Assembly: GCF_034140825.1 (NCBI RefSeq)
Contig: NC_089037.1
Coordinates: 10,366,001-10,430,000 of the forward strand
Length of the DNA: 64,000 nucleotides
Reading direction: 5' to 3'
From: Oryza sativa Japonica Group
Lineage: Eukaryota > Streptophyta > Magnoliopsida > Poales > Poaceae
The translations under genes were made by a program, and so were the position numbers. A model generated the notes under the pieces. It saw only the letters and a list, made by a program, of their open reading frames with translations, was not told the origin of the DNA and searched no databases. Of the stretch, positions 33,001-44,736 are shown in pieces (positions within the stretch are counted from its first letter, which is position 1; each line of letters begins with the position of its first letter).

Positions 33001-36000
33001 GGGGGGGGGGGGGCAGCTACCCGCCATTCAACAATCAGTCCATTACATTTGAACTATAGGAATGTACCATCTGTTTTTATTCAGCAATTCTGTTGTTCTG
33101 ACTCTTCAGAGCCGCACTACTGATTTGGATTATTTTGCTACTTTGTTACATATGTGACCTGTATTTTTCTGTTTGGAGGTCCTATCCTCTACAGATTTTC
33201 CTGCAAGGGTAAAGGTAATCTTCTCCATGAAGCTTACCTACAGGACTCCTGAATATGATTACTATAACGAGGAAACTTTGGTGTCCGAAGCTAACGAGTC
33301 AATAGCAGAAAGCGAAGTTGCAAACCACCCAAAAAAACAATGGGATGATGATTGCTCTTGGGCAGAGTGGTATTCTGCTGAGGATCCAGTCAAAGGTAAC
33401 TGCAACCTTATTCCATATTTCTAGTAGCAACTTTTCTACTCGCTTATTTTTTGAATAACGGGTTTTGACAAAAAAAAAGGATTAAAATGGTCTTCAACAA
33501 TATTTCTAGCACAAAGAATGAGGTAATGAAGTTGTGGGGAAATGTAGAGTTAACAGGGGAAATTTTTTGAAAACAGGCATTGTGAATTGTGATGCCAAGT
33601 GTTTGTGTGATATGATATTGTTCAAAAGCAACAACTGCTAAAAATTTGAAGGAGTAATAATTACTCCCAAAAATAAGACAAATGAAAAAATAGCAACTTA
33701 GACATAGATTTGATCTAATTGGATCAATCGTCAAGAGCAACCAAGAACCAATAGTTTCAAAATTGCGAACAATGCCACTTAATGGTATCGAAAATTGATC
33801 TAGCAGCTTATATTATAATTCTTGTATTACCATTAAAGGATAGTTTCTATTATATGTGCCTCTCTTTTATCTGTCATCAGTTTCTCTGTATGGTTCTAAA
33901 CTTCTTATGCATATTATTGTCATTGATACTGGGACTTTACTTTGTTTTTTTACATTGTAAGTGCGAAGGGATCATGTTGTCATCTCAACGTAGAAACCTC
34001 ATTTTCCATGTCAGAGGAAATATGGAGGCTGAATAATTCTTCTTCACATTTTCCTTTATGCTAGTGGTATCCTAACAAGTGTTGATATGATATGAGAGGC
34101 TTGGTTTGCCATGAAGGCAAGGACTATTACAGTATATTAACTCCATTTTTTAAGCAGTAGTTGTCATGTTTGGAAGCGTGTTTTACCTCATGTATTTAGT
34201 ATTTATAATATGTGTGACTCATATTTTTCCAGCTGAGATTTTTTTAATTAACATATGTTAAAAAACAATAGACTTAGTGGCTAAATTGTTTTAGGTTTTG
34301 AGTTGACTGCCATTTGGGGAGAGAGAGTGTTTGAAGAGACCCTTGAGATGGCTGAGGTGGAAAATGCTTCGTCATTTGATGCTGATCGTTGGCTTCTTCA
34401 CCCAATTGTATCTCCATACATGTAAATTCCTTGTGACATTATTACCTTCACACTTTTTACATCAATTGTACGTAAACCTGCTGTATGTATTCTCTCTTTT
34501 TTTTTTACCTTCACTGGATGTATTCTTTTTTTATCTATGTCTGTACTTTGCACCAGGGTTGATGATTCTATTGGAAAGTTTGTGGGGTTTGCATCGCAGC
34601 TGCAACTTCTGGTAAAAGCATTTGAATCATCAGCAGAGGCACAGTTTTTGGAAGATTTTGTTGCAGGTTAAGAGCTTCGTGCATGCCTGAAATCCTTCAA
34701 AGCACTATTTATTCAGCTTTTTTTTTTCTGATTTTTATCTGTCATGTTAGACAGCAGATACTTCAGGCCAGGAAAATTCAAAATCTACCGTCACTGTACC
34801 TCCACCATCTGTTGTTGATCGTGTTATGAAAGATCTTTTCAATGATGGTATTTATCCATTCACCTATCTCATTAACAAATTCAGTTAATGAATCATCATA
34901 CAGTGACCATAATTGACAAGTTTCTTGTGAAACCTAATGTATTATCCATAATGCTGCACTGGAGCACTTAAGTAATTAGGCTAGCTCATCTTTTTACATC
35001 TTATTTCAGAAGTTCTCAAATGTCATCAGTTACATTTGCATAGATGTACTTTACTGAAGGAACAGGGTCATATTCCTTGTTTAGTAAGTGGATAGATCAG
35101 TTGGTCTGAGCCTGACAATGGTCTTCTAGCTTCCATGGAATATCCATCACTGCCTGAACTCACTCTTGGGATGGTCAGGGTTCAACAGGGGCAGGGGTAT
35201 GCTTGTGCAGTGTTGTACCCCGTGTCTAGTTCTATGTTTTGTTTGTAGTCTTGCATGCTTGAACCAGACTGTCACCCAGTTATACTGCTATGGCTTCAAT
35301 TATTATTTCCTAGTTTCTCTACACCAGTGGTATCTTTTTCGGGTTGTAGATAAAGTGAAAAATGACCTTACCGAGAAACAGATACATAATATTTGCTTAT
35401 AACATTAACGCCATTGTGAATTTTCATTTCATTTCAGTGCCTTCTTTCTTTACAATTCATTTTGATAAAGTTGACAAACTCTTATGTTTTCTGTTTGACA
35501 GAGGTTGGGAACTCGAATTATGTGGAAGCAGAAAATAAGTATGGCCGCGCTATGAAAGGAGCACCTTCAGATTCACTCTTTGCCCAATTCTGTTTGCATG
35601 CTCTGTGGTTCGGCAACTGCCATATACGAGGTATGTGTTTTCCCCTTTGCTTTCTTATAATGCCTCTGTTTTAATTTGATGAGCATTAATAATAATAGGA
35701 CTTATTTTTTATTTCAGCAATAGCAGTCCTGTGGATTGACTTTGTTCGTGAAATTCGTTGGTGCTGGGAGGAATCAGAGCGATTGCCGAGGATGAAGAGC
35801 ACTTCTAGTATCGACCTCTGTACTTGTCTGATACACCAAAAGTTGCATATGGTACTTGTACTGTTCTTCTTGTAGTCCTTTCCATTTGAGAGGTTAACAT
35901 CCTGTGAGCAAATGCTACTTTCTTATGTTGTCCATTGATATCAAGTGAAAATCATGGTTGGCGTTTATGGTATATACATGCATTACTTATTTCTTTGGTA

Positions 36001-39000
36001 CTCTGCTTAGCAAGGTAGATAATAGACCTGTTGTTGACTTCTATTTGGGAGACATATTCGGCCTATTGGTTTGCTTGTCTCCATATGCTGTTGTGTGGTA
36101 ATTCTAACTATTTCTTAGTCCCCCATCGCCTATCCTACTTATGGCAATGATCATTAAGTAATTCTCATAGGTCTCTCCCAAAAGCTCAGTGGGCAAATCT
36201 AGCCGTTGTATGAACATGGTTGTATTCATAGTGTATTGCCTAAGAAAGCCATGCTCTTATGAAGTTTATTGTAAGTTTCAAGTGTCAATGGTTGCCCCTT
36301 GCATCTTTTAACTTGTTCCCTGCTACACTTGTGCTGTGTTTTCTGGGTAGGAGTACCTGTTTCCTGACAGATCAGCATCATACTTAATTTTGTGTTTTTT
36401 TTCTCCTTGTAAGCTTGCAATATGCATTGAGAGAAAGAAATCATTGAGTCGCGAGAAGGGTACTGATCATGCACATGAAGATGGTATTTCAAATAGCGTG
36501 GTAATATATCATCAATTTAGTATGTACATTCAAATTCAAAATCTAAATGATTTGATGCTATTTTTTTAATTAAGAACAGGCACAAAATAAGACTCGTAAA
36601 GGATCAGCAGGTGTCGTCCCCTCAATGATGCTTCTGAATACATTTCAAGAAATGCATGCACCATATACTCAGGTTCTTTTTGGTCTATTTCTACTTCAGA
36701 TTTAATATGGAGTGCACACACACCCCGCTTATTTTCACATCAGTTTCTTAGGATGCACTTTTGATGACTGAAGATATGCATGAAGAAAGGCTCCATGCTG
36801 CTGAAGCTTTTGGCAATGCTGTTGTAAGCTCTTGAACTTGCAGTTAAAATGCGTTAATGGTCAACATGTTTTTGCTTTGTAGATTTCTAATGAATCTAAC
36901 TATTTTAATTTTTAAGCTTATGTGAATGGCATAAAGTGAAGGTGATATGCACATATATATACGTTTTATTACATTATATCTGTAGATTTTTCATCTTTGT
37001 TCTAGTCTGAGGTGAACTATATCATACTTATCAGTTAGCCTAATTAAATTATGTCATTCCTCTGTTGCTGCAGGGATTATCTGGTCAATTGGAACGAGAT
37101 GTATTATCTTCTGGTCAGTTTTTAGTGAGCTTGCCATATACTTATAAATTCTATGCTGAAGAATTTTGTTTTATTGTCTGTGTTCTATGATCAATCGTCA
37201 TAACTTTGGTCAATGCCATCCTACTTTTCCGTTTTAGTCCTTTTGTACAATTTCGTGTGTTGCTAATTAAGAAACTCTCCATGTTTAGATATGTCTGCTT
37301 TTAAAGCTGCAAATCCAGATGCTGTTTTTGAAGATTTTATTCGGTGGCACTCTCCTGGTGACTGGGTGAGTGAGGACGGAGCAGAGGATTCTTCAGGTTG
37401 GCCACCCAAAGGAAGGCTTTCTCAGCGTATGTCTGAACATGGGAATATGTGGCGTAAAATCTGGAATGACGCTCCTGCTTTACCTGTCTCTGAACAGAAA
37501 TTTCTGCTTGATCCTATTCGAGAGGGAGAAAAGGTAGTTTAATCTTTTCAACCCGTGCACAAGTTATTCTTCTTCTTCATGTAAGACACTGTGGTACCTA
37601 CATAGGAATGAGCAGGGGGTGTTTATCAGTAACTGGTTGTTCAGTTATAGTTTGTCTACAAATTACTAAGGGCGTGTTCGATAGCTCAACTTGCAGGAGA
37701 TTTTCAGCCCCACATGAAACAAGAAAGCTCATTAGCACATGATTAATTAAGTATTAACAATTACAAACATTAAAAACGGATTTATTTGATTTTTTAAAGA
37801 AACTTTTATATATAATTTTTTTTCCTTCAAAAAACACATCGTTTAACATTTTGAATAGCATGCTAACGGAAAACAAGGAAGTTGTAGTTTGGAGTTGAAA
37901 AAAGAACAGACCCTAATACTGTGTATATTGAAGGCTACAAGACTATGAAATCTATACTCCCTCAGTTTCAATTTACTTGTCATTCTAGCATCCAATTTTT
38001 TTTTTTCAAAATACCTGTCCTCACATTCCAGAGACTTTTTAGAGATGTCTTTCCCCTCCTTTCCTTCATCAATCCAGCCATACTAGTACTAGTACTCCTC
38101 ACAACAAAAAAATAATGCTTGCTTTGGGAAAGGGGATGATTAGGATGTAATTAATGAGGGTAACAATGTAAATTGAAACGGAGGGAGTAGTAATTTGGCA
38201 CATTTGTAGGTGGCAGATGTAATTTTGAACCGTATATGTTGTTGGAAGACTTGAAAAAAAAATGAAACCATGACTGCCATATATGAAAATAATATTTTAA
38301 TGATTTCCCCGCTGAACTTTTACATGTCTGTGGTATGCAGGTAATTCATTACCTTGAAACTTTAAGACCACAGCAGCTCCTTGAGCAAATGGTCTGCACT
38401 GTGTTCAAATCGTCAGCAGACATACTGAACAGAACCACATATGGTGGCTTTAAATTAATGAAGACTAAAATGGATCAGCTATATGCTACGTTGGCTTCAA
38501 CATTGAAGTCTCTCCAAGGTGCATATTTACAATACATCTGTGCATAAACTGTAGTCTGTATAGTTACATCGTGTCCAAGATGGGTACATTAATTTTCCAT
38601 AGTATTGCTTTGTTCTGATGTGTTGGTTTTATATTCATCTTCTCTGCTTTATCTGGACAACTATATGATCAATTATTTTGACAGGTAAATCTGACATCAG
38701 TGATTTGTCTGATGACTTGAAGCGGCTTTGTCAAGTTTTCGAGCACATTGAGAAGTTACTTATTCTTGCTACTTCAGTCCACCGAAAACTTATTGATGCT
38801 CCACGTCTGTCTCAAGCAATTTTCGCTGACTACTTCAATTACTATCTACCAAAAATGGGCACTAGCTTGGAAAGTGTTTGCTATGAGAAGGTCAGTGCTA
38901 TTCTTTACTGTTGTTTGTTACTTTACCCCTGTACGCATTTACAAAAATGAAGTCAATGGAACTAAATCGATTCAGATCACAAACTAATATATTCATTTGC

Positions 39001-39731
39001 TTGTGTGTGCCCCCTTCCCTTGGCCCTGTTTTGGTGGGAAGCATGGTATTTTTAAGTGATGTTTCAGTAGTCACCACTCACCACTATGCACTTCAAAAAT
39101 TTCCTTCATGTATGCTGTCTACTATCGTAGCCTTTTCCCTTCAGATCAGCGATAGCCATTATGAAGGTCTTGTACAACCAAATCTAAATTTTTATTTTGT
39201 TTAATAGTGATCTGCTGCTATCTGCAGTTTTTTTTTTTTTTGCCATTGTTCAACCGGTTTCTGTGGCCTGGAGGCATTTTGTTAATATTCTTATTTTGAG
39301 TTACACTGAAGTTACTTATTTAAGCTGTATGAAATTAGTTTATTAGGGTTTCTGCAATACCTGGCCAAGTTTTTCATGTCATTTTAATAAGGTTGCCGCC
39401 TACCTTCCTGATCTCTTTTTAATCTTCGATGTAGGAATTCACTGCTAAGGAAAAGGTGGGGATGCATGAGAGAGATGCTGTATCAAATCTGTTTCCTCCT
39501 CCAACTGCTAACCAATCATGGAGGAAAGTTTTGAGCATGGGAAATCTTTTAAACGGTCATGAACCCATACAAAGAGAAATTGTATTCTCTGTCATTGAAA
39601 GAATTAGCAATGGCCACTATTCGAGCCCAACCCCATTAAGTACAGATGAACAGATTGAGACACATCGGATGTATATATCTGGGACGTCCAATGATCTTTG
39701 GGTTGCATTATCTGTGACATCCTGGGATTGA
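30014..39731 (+). CDS. RAB3GAP1: Rab3 GTPase-activating protein catalytic subunit, 21 exons
   Basis: Encodes an 898-residue orthologue of the catalytic subunit of Rab3GAP, which acts on Rab GTPases in membrane traffic. Exons: 30014-30124, 30738-30781, 30895-30958, 31032-31146, 31258-31325, 31671-31768, 32297-32468, 33179-33395, 34295-34421, 34557-34666, 34758-34847, 35502-35630, 35718-35851, 36414-36500, 36580-36672, 36752-36823, 37074-37113, 37289-37533, 38341-38518, 38685-38890 and 39435-39731. The sum is 2697 nt, in frame throughout. The N-terminus has FDDFTIASSWERFISEIEA; the conserved core is FIRWHSPGDWV followed by NMWRKIWNDAPALP and EGEKVIHYLETL. An acidic run (about ten Glu) lies near residue 25. 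Exon 7 has an alternative in-frame acceptor at 32249 that would add 16 residues. Intron 18 carries two MITEs. Confidence 0.93.
33000..33013. repeat. Poly-G tract in intron 7 of the Rab3GAP gene
   Basis: A run of about 14 consecutive G within AT-rich intron sequence, followed by CAGCTACCCGCC. A long G homopolymer is unusual in this intron and could be prone to sequencing error. Confidence 0.8.
37670..37913. mobile_element. Tourist-like MITE in Rab3GAP intron 18
   Basis: Starts GGGCGTGTTCGATAGCTC and ends AAAAAAGAACAGACCC, with TAA on both sides (37667-37669 and 37914-37916). 244 bp, non-coding, same group as 24731-24984. Confidence 0.82.
37957..38187. mobile_element. Stowaway MITE in Rab3GAP intron 18
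   Basis: Starts CTCCCTCAGTTTCAATTTAC and ends with the mirrored GTAAATTGAAACGGAGGGAG, with a TA target duplication at both ends. It lies 40 bp from the Tourist-like MITE and belongs to the same family as 11739-12029. Confidence 0.88.
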
Positions 39732-40688
39732 ACCAGTCAGATGGTTTACCTATGGGTTGATAGGAGTATCCAGCTGAGCCCGGAAGAGTGGATCATGTGA
39801 TAGCAATGATGGTTAGTGTTGTGTCTTGTTGACTGGTTAAGCAGTTGGCACAATGTTATCAGCAAAGGGAAGTATCAGTTCGTCATCCACGAAAAGTGAC
39901 AACGGGGAACTTTTTTTGACAGCGGGGAACTTTATGAAAGCAGGCAGAAATTTAATCTCGCAGCAATCAGAGTTCAGAAAACAGAACCATTTTGATGGGA
40001 GTACACCGAGTAAACTATTTGATCCGTTTTTCTGTGGGGGTATGTGGGATACACAGCTGCACTTTAGATGAAGGGACTTTTTATATACGAGCTATGGATG
40101 CAATTTTCAAGGATGAGAATGTGCTAAATGCCAGCAAGAACCGTTTGTGTGAGGTTCTGTTTGCATGTTAGGTCTGTTCACTCAAGCTTTATGTGCCATT
40201 GTTTCATAGTTTCTAGAAGTGAAAGAAATTGAATTGTAATGTACACGGGGAGGTGCACGAAAAGAAATTAGTGCAAGGTCTTGCTTGCATGTGTGGTTTG
40301 TTCACTAAGCTTTTTTGTGTCATTGTTTCTTGTAGTTTGAAGGGAAACGATTGGAATTCGCTCGAGGTTACGCCATATTCTTTGGCAAACCTGAGGTTAG
40401 CCAAGGGTGCCAAACAAATAAAATTGAACTTTATTCACAAACTGAAGAGTTTTATAGAACTTGCGGTGCATTTTTCCTCAGGTATGCTAAAGCATTTCTA
40501 GTGCTAGTGCTGAGGCATGGAATGGTGAGCGGGACAAATTAATCAGCACAAATGCACAATATATAAACTTAATCTCTTTGTTATTACCATTTTTTTTTGA
40601 ACGGCACTTCATTATTACTGGATGAACTATGTCCTATAGCCTAGACAGAAACATGGGACTGCCTATGTTGATATCTTCCCCCCATCAT
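39732..40688. other. Convergent 3' region between Rab3GAP and GILT genes
   Basis: Holds the 3' untranslated regions of the two tail-to-tail genes. It contains a diverged direct duplication of about 70 bp (copies near 40153 and 40277), each including TTGCATG, a GTTCACT-AAGCTT block and CATTGTTTC. No further gene was seen. Confidence 0.6.
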
Positions 40689-42113
40689 TCAATCATCATC
40701 ATCTGGAACCACCTTCTTGATCTTGGCGTGGCCATCTTCATCAGGCTTAAGCCTGATATCACCGGAGTCGTAATAGCTGACTCTATTGACTGCCTCCGCT
40801 ACCTCAAGCACAGTCGGAGTCGGAGGACGGGCCAGCCCCTCGCACACCTTGGGAGGATGGCCCTTGTAGGCCTTGCAGATGTAAGCCTCGAAGTTCTCGT
40901 AATCCTGAAACAAAAAAAAAAACGCTTCAGTTAATCACCGTAATTAGCAGAATCAGCACGTGTCAGTGTTGATCGCTGAACTTGTGCAGACGAATCTGGT
41001 AATTCATCTCAACACTGCGAATTCTGAAAGTTCACTGATAGAGAGCAGCAAGGGCACGCACCTCGTAGAGCGGCTGACCGTCGACGACCACCCAGGGAAC
41101 GTACTTGTGGGGAGGCTGCAAAGCGTCAGTCTGTCTTCCATACTTGAGCGAGAGCTGGATCAACGGAGTAAATCAAGATGCAGACAATGCCGGTCAGGTC
41201 AGGCATTAAGATTAGAGCAATGGATGGAATCAGCAACAGGAGGAGACATGATCAATTCATTCAATTGATCATAGGATTATTTGCAATTTGCCCCCCAAGA
41301 AATGGGATTACTGGAACGGACCTGGTGGCCGCGTTCGCCCTTGTAGCAGTCGGTGACAGGCTTGGGATCGAGGTTGAGCTTCCCGAAGCAGGATTCCCAC
41401 TCCCGTTGCTTGTGGTTCACCACCAGGTCCTCCACGCAGTAGATGAAACGGAAATGCACTCTCTGCAGCCAAAACACGGAGCTGTGTAATTAAAGATCGA
41501 TCCGGAGCAGAAAAAAATTACAAGCTTTTCTGTGCAGAGAAGTTGCAAAGCTAGCTTTTGTCATGTGAGCATTTTTTTTACCAAATCCGGCCATGCATCG
41601 ATGGCGCAAGCCTCCACGGTGTTCAGGAAGCACTCCTCGCTTCCATGCTGCAACAAACCCAAACACCTCAACAGCGTCAGAAATATTCAGTATCAGTTCA
41701 TCACCACCACTACCAAAAAATCATCGCACACAGAATTGGAATTGGCAGGTGCTAAGCTCAAGAACCGAACGCCCAGGATTCAAGCGAAACTTGTGAATGT
41801 GAGCAGGGGAATCGAAAGGAGACGGCGATAAAGAGGAGCGGATCGGGGGGACCTCGACCTGGCAGGAGATTTTGCCGTCCTTGACACGGGCGTTGCCGTA
41901 GGGGACGAGGGAGAGGTCGACGGCGTCGAGGAGGCCATCCCTGAAGACCTTGGCGAGGCTGCCCACCACGAACATCGCCGAGTAGGGGCACAGCGACTCG
42001 TAGTAGAGCGCCACGTCCACCTTCCCGCCCTTCTTCCCCTCGACAGCGCCGGCGGCGAGCAGGAGGATCGCCGCGAGGAGGAGGGCAGGGCGGAATCGGC
42101 GGATGGCCGCCAT
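40689..42113 (-). CDS. GILT-family thiol reductase with a CPYS active site, five exons
   Basis: Encodes a 256-residue homologue of gamma-interferon-inducible lysosomal thiol reductase, a secreted or vacuolar thioredoxin-fold protein. Exons: 41859-42113, 41582-41647, 41322-41462, 41062-41154 and 40689-40904 (771 nt). The N-terminus is a signal peptide ending near AGAVEG (residue 26). Family features are VALYYESLCPYS at residues 34-45, SLVPYGNA, the CQHG motif made at the exon 1/2 junction (CQ|HGSEEC), and the C-terminal WVVVDGQPLYE. The redox motif is C42-P-Y-S45 instead of the usual CXXC, so disulfide reduction by the two-cysteine mechanism should be impaired; a one-cysteine isomerase-like role is possible. 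The C-terminus ends in an acidic PDDDD. A truncated paralogue lies 1.7 kb upstream. Confidence 0.92.
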
Positions 42114-42442
42114 GGATGGGGATTGCTCCGGCGATCACCGGCGGCCGTGGTGGTGGTGGTCAGGAGAGGGGAGGTGTGGGTGCATTTTATCGACGATGAT
42201 TAGTGGCGTAAAGTCAAGGGTAAAAGTCAAAAGCGGTTTGGCCACGTGTGCAACGAGGTGCGAGAGTGCGTGAGTAAAGTGGAACAAGACATGGGATGAC
42301 TGGGGTCCAGGTTGGATTAGTTGGGCCCACGTGCAGCGACCACCATGTGACCGCAGGCGCAGGGTACGGTGCTGTTTGTGAGATGGGGATCGGGGTGGCA
42401 GACAAAAATATACTATTTGCATTTAGTAACCATCTATATGTA
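42114..42442. promoter_or_regulatory. Upstream region of the GILT gene
   Basis: Moderately GC-rich 5' flank on the minus strand, with a TGGGCCCA palindrome near 42325 and CACGTG-type motifs at 42244 and 42329. It ends at the Stowaway MITE. No other gene is visible. Confidence 0.4.
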
Positions 42443-42692
42443 CTCCCTCCTTTAAAAAAAAAAGAAAAAAAAAGACAAACTATGGGTTTCCGTGCCAACG
42501 TTTGACTATCTGTCTTATATGAAATTTTTTTTATAATTAGTATTTTCATTGTTGTTAGATGATAAAACATGATTAATACTTTATGCGTGACTTATCTTTT
42601 TAATTTTTTTTTCATATTTTTTCAAATAAAACGAACGGTCAAACGTTGTACACGGAAACCATGGTTTGTCTTTTTTTTTTTTACGGATGGAG
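42443..42692. mobile_element. Stowaway MITE between the two GILT copies
   Basis: Starts CTCCCTCCTTTAAAAAAA and ends TTTACGGATGGAG, flanked by TA at 42441-42442 and 42693-42694. Internal arms pair GGGTTTCCGTGCCAACGTTTG with CAAACGTTGTACACGGAAACC. Confidence 0.88.
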
Positions 42693-42720
42693 TACTTAAT
42701 TGCATATGTATGATGTATCT

Positions 42721-42873
<153 letters not shown>

Positions 42874-43473
42874 ATAGTAATTACACTACTCTAAGAAGAT
42901 TTACACATTATTTGGGGGATAACAAGTAGATATAGCCATTCAATTACTACTAGTCGACTATTTAGTTCTGAAACAAATCGACTATTCAACACATGATGGT
43001 AGATATGTGGACTGAAAAACATGAACACTAGTAATTCATAACACGTGGCCGTTAAAGCTAGCTACCGAAAGGTTTAGCTCAGCTAAGCCAAGTTCAAAAT
43101 GAGCCGATCCAATCTACAAGCAGCATATGCGCATGAGATAAAATTGTTTCAATAGCGCACAATTAAACTTCTGTGACGTGTGCTATTGAATTAGCAAATC
43201 TTTCCATAAAACAGAAACCTAAAAAGAAAAAACTTCACTAGTAATAGCATAGTGCGAGAGTGGAGACTCTGTGAAGTCCGTCCATTTTGTTACTGTATCA
43301 TCAAATCCACTCCCGCTTAGAATGATCAGTAAACCCGACTAATTCTTACTTATTTAACCTCGGTGCAAGCAATAAAGCTACAGAATTCAATCCGGTGTTT
43401 CGACGATAATTTTTCAGATGTTATTGCGCGATAAACGTTTGAGAGAAGGGAAACACAACACAAGAAAGGGAAC

Positions 43474-43557
<84 letters not shown>

Positions 43558-43803
43558 AGTGACAAACAGGACAGCAACCGCGACTGATTTTGAGCTCCAC
43601 CCACCATGGGCGCTGTCATGCCACGTTGCCACGACTGCTACCGTGCACCGGTGCAAGAATTTCTTGGGCAAGAGCCAAATCGATTGACTATTGAATCGAC
43701 CGGCTTAAATAATTTAGCATGAACCGATCGAACGATTCGTCTACAATTTCGTGGAAGAAAAAAAACCAGCCAAGGGGAAGCGCGCGAAGCTTAGCGATCA
43801 AAC
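42874..43803. other. Region where exons 2-5 of the second GILT copy would be expected
   Basis: Searched on the minus strand for the HG-EEC, VHFRFIYC and WVVVDGQ signatures of the neighbouring gene; none was found. It holds a 76-bp (GA)n microsatellite (43477-43552) and AT-rich sequence only. Confidence 0.6.
43477..43552. repeat. (GA)n microsatellite
   Basis: Essentially perfect GA dinucleotide repeat of about 76 bp, downstream of the GILT exon-1 copy. Confidence 0.95.
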
Positions 43804-44085
43804 CTGGCAAGAGATGGTGTTGTTGGCGCCGACGACGTGGGCGTTGCCGTATGGGACGAGGCGGAGGTCGACGGCGTCGACGATCCCGTCCTCGAAGATC
43901 CCGGCGAGGTGGTTGACGATGAACCGCGAGCAGTACGGGCACAGCGTCTCGTAGTAGAGCGCGAGTGGCACCTTCTCCCCCGCCGCCGCCGCCGCGGCGC
44001 ACCCCGGCAGTAGCGCGCCGGCCACGACGGCCGCGGCCGACACGAGCGCGACGAGCAGGAGGCGGCCGCGTGGACCGGCGGCCAT
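43804..44085 (-). pseudogene. GILT paralogue reduced to exon 1, with an intact CPYC motif
   Basis: A 94-codon open exon starting MAAGPRGRLL, with a hydrophobic signal peptide, VPLALYYETLCPYC (C49 and C52), RLVPYGNAHV and ending ISCQ at a GT, exactly where exon 1 of the neighbouring GILT gene ends. No exons 2-5 are found downstream before the MITE and microsatellites. It is a tandem duplicate that has lost its 3' part, or whose first exon alone was copied. Translated as it stands it would read through into intron-like sequence and stop soon after. Unlike the complete gene, it keeps the two-cysteine active site. Confidence 0.75.
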
Positions 44086-44736
44086 GGCGAGATCTAGCTC
44101 CGCGGAAGCAGGCTCGCGCTCGTGCTCGCGCGTCTCGTCTTCCTCAAGCTAAGCTCTCGGCTTGATCGGCAACAAGTGGGGGGAGCAACAAGCCATCCGT
44201 GGACTTGTAGATAATAATTAAACAAGTGAGCAACGGAGAGGACGCTGTGGTGCAGTGGCGCTGTGTGGCGTTGGCCGCTGCACGTGGAGGCCGCGGGACG
44301 GCGGCGATGTCTCGGCGCAGCGGTTGGGCTTGGGCCGCGAGCGTGTTCGGCGTCGTCCGTGGGCTGGGCGTGGCGTGGCCTGGTGTTTGGGAGATACAAG
44401 TTTGGGCGGGAGACGCAAACCAAATAATGAGATCACTCACTCAACAGGATTGTAACTGACACTATCAAGATCAGATATTCAGATGTTACAAAAAACAGAG
44501 GAAACTTGAAGAGGATCACAAGATTGATCCATTTATTTCACTGATATACTCTTACTTACATAGATAGTTACATTAACTAGTACCAAGAATTGGTTTGACT
44601 GATTGAGCCATACAGACATACGGAAGCTTGGTGTTTATATACAGGGGAAGATCTACAGAGAGTTGCAGAGGTGAGGCAAATAAGCTAATGGATCTTCGGA
44701 TGCACAGTTAATTTACAGAGGTAAATTATTCTAGGC
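44086..44736. other. Spacer between the GILT copy and the MED26-like gene
   Basis: The left half is GC-rich promoter-like sequence of the GILT copy. The right half is AT-rich 3' flank of the MED26-like gene. No gene was seen. Confidence 0.5.

Noticed and set aside
43350-43687. Frames with Ser-Leu or Arg-Glu runs
   Set aside because: Translation of the (GA)n microsatellite.
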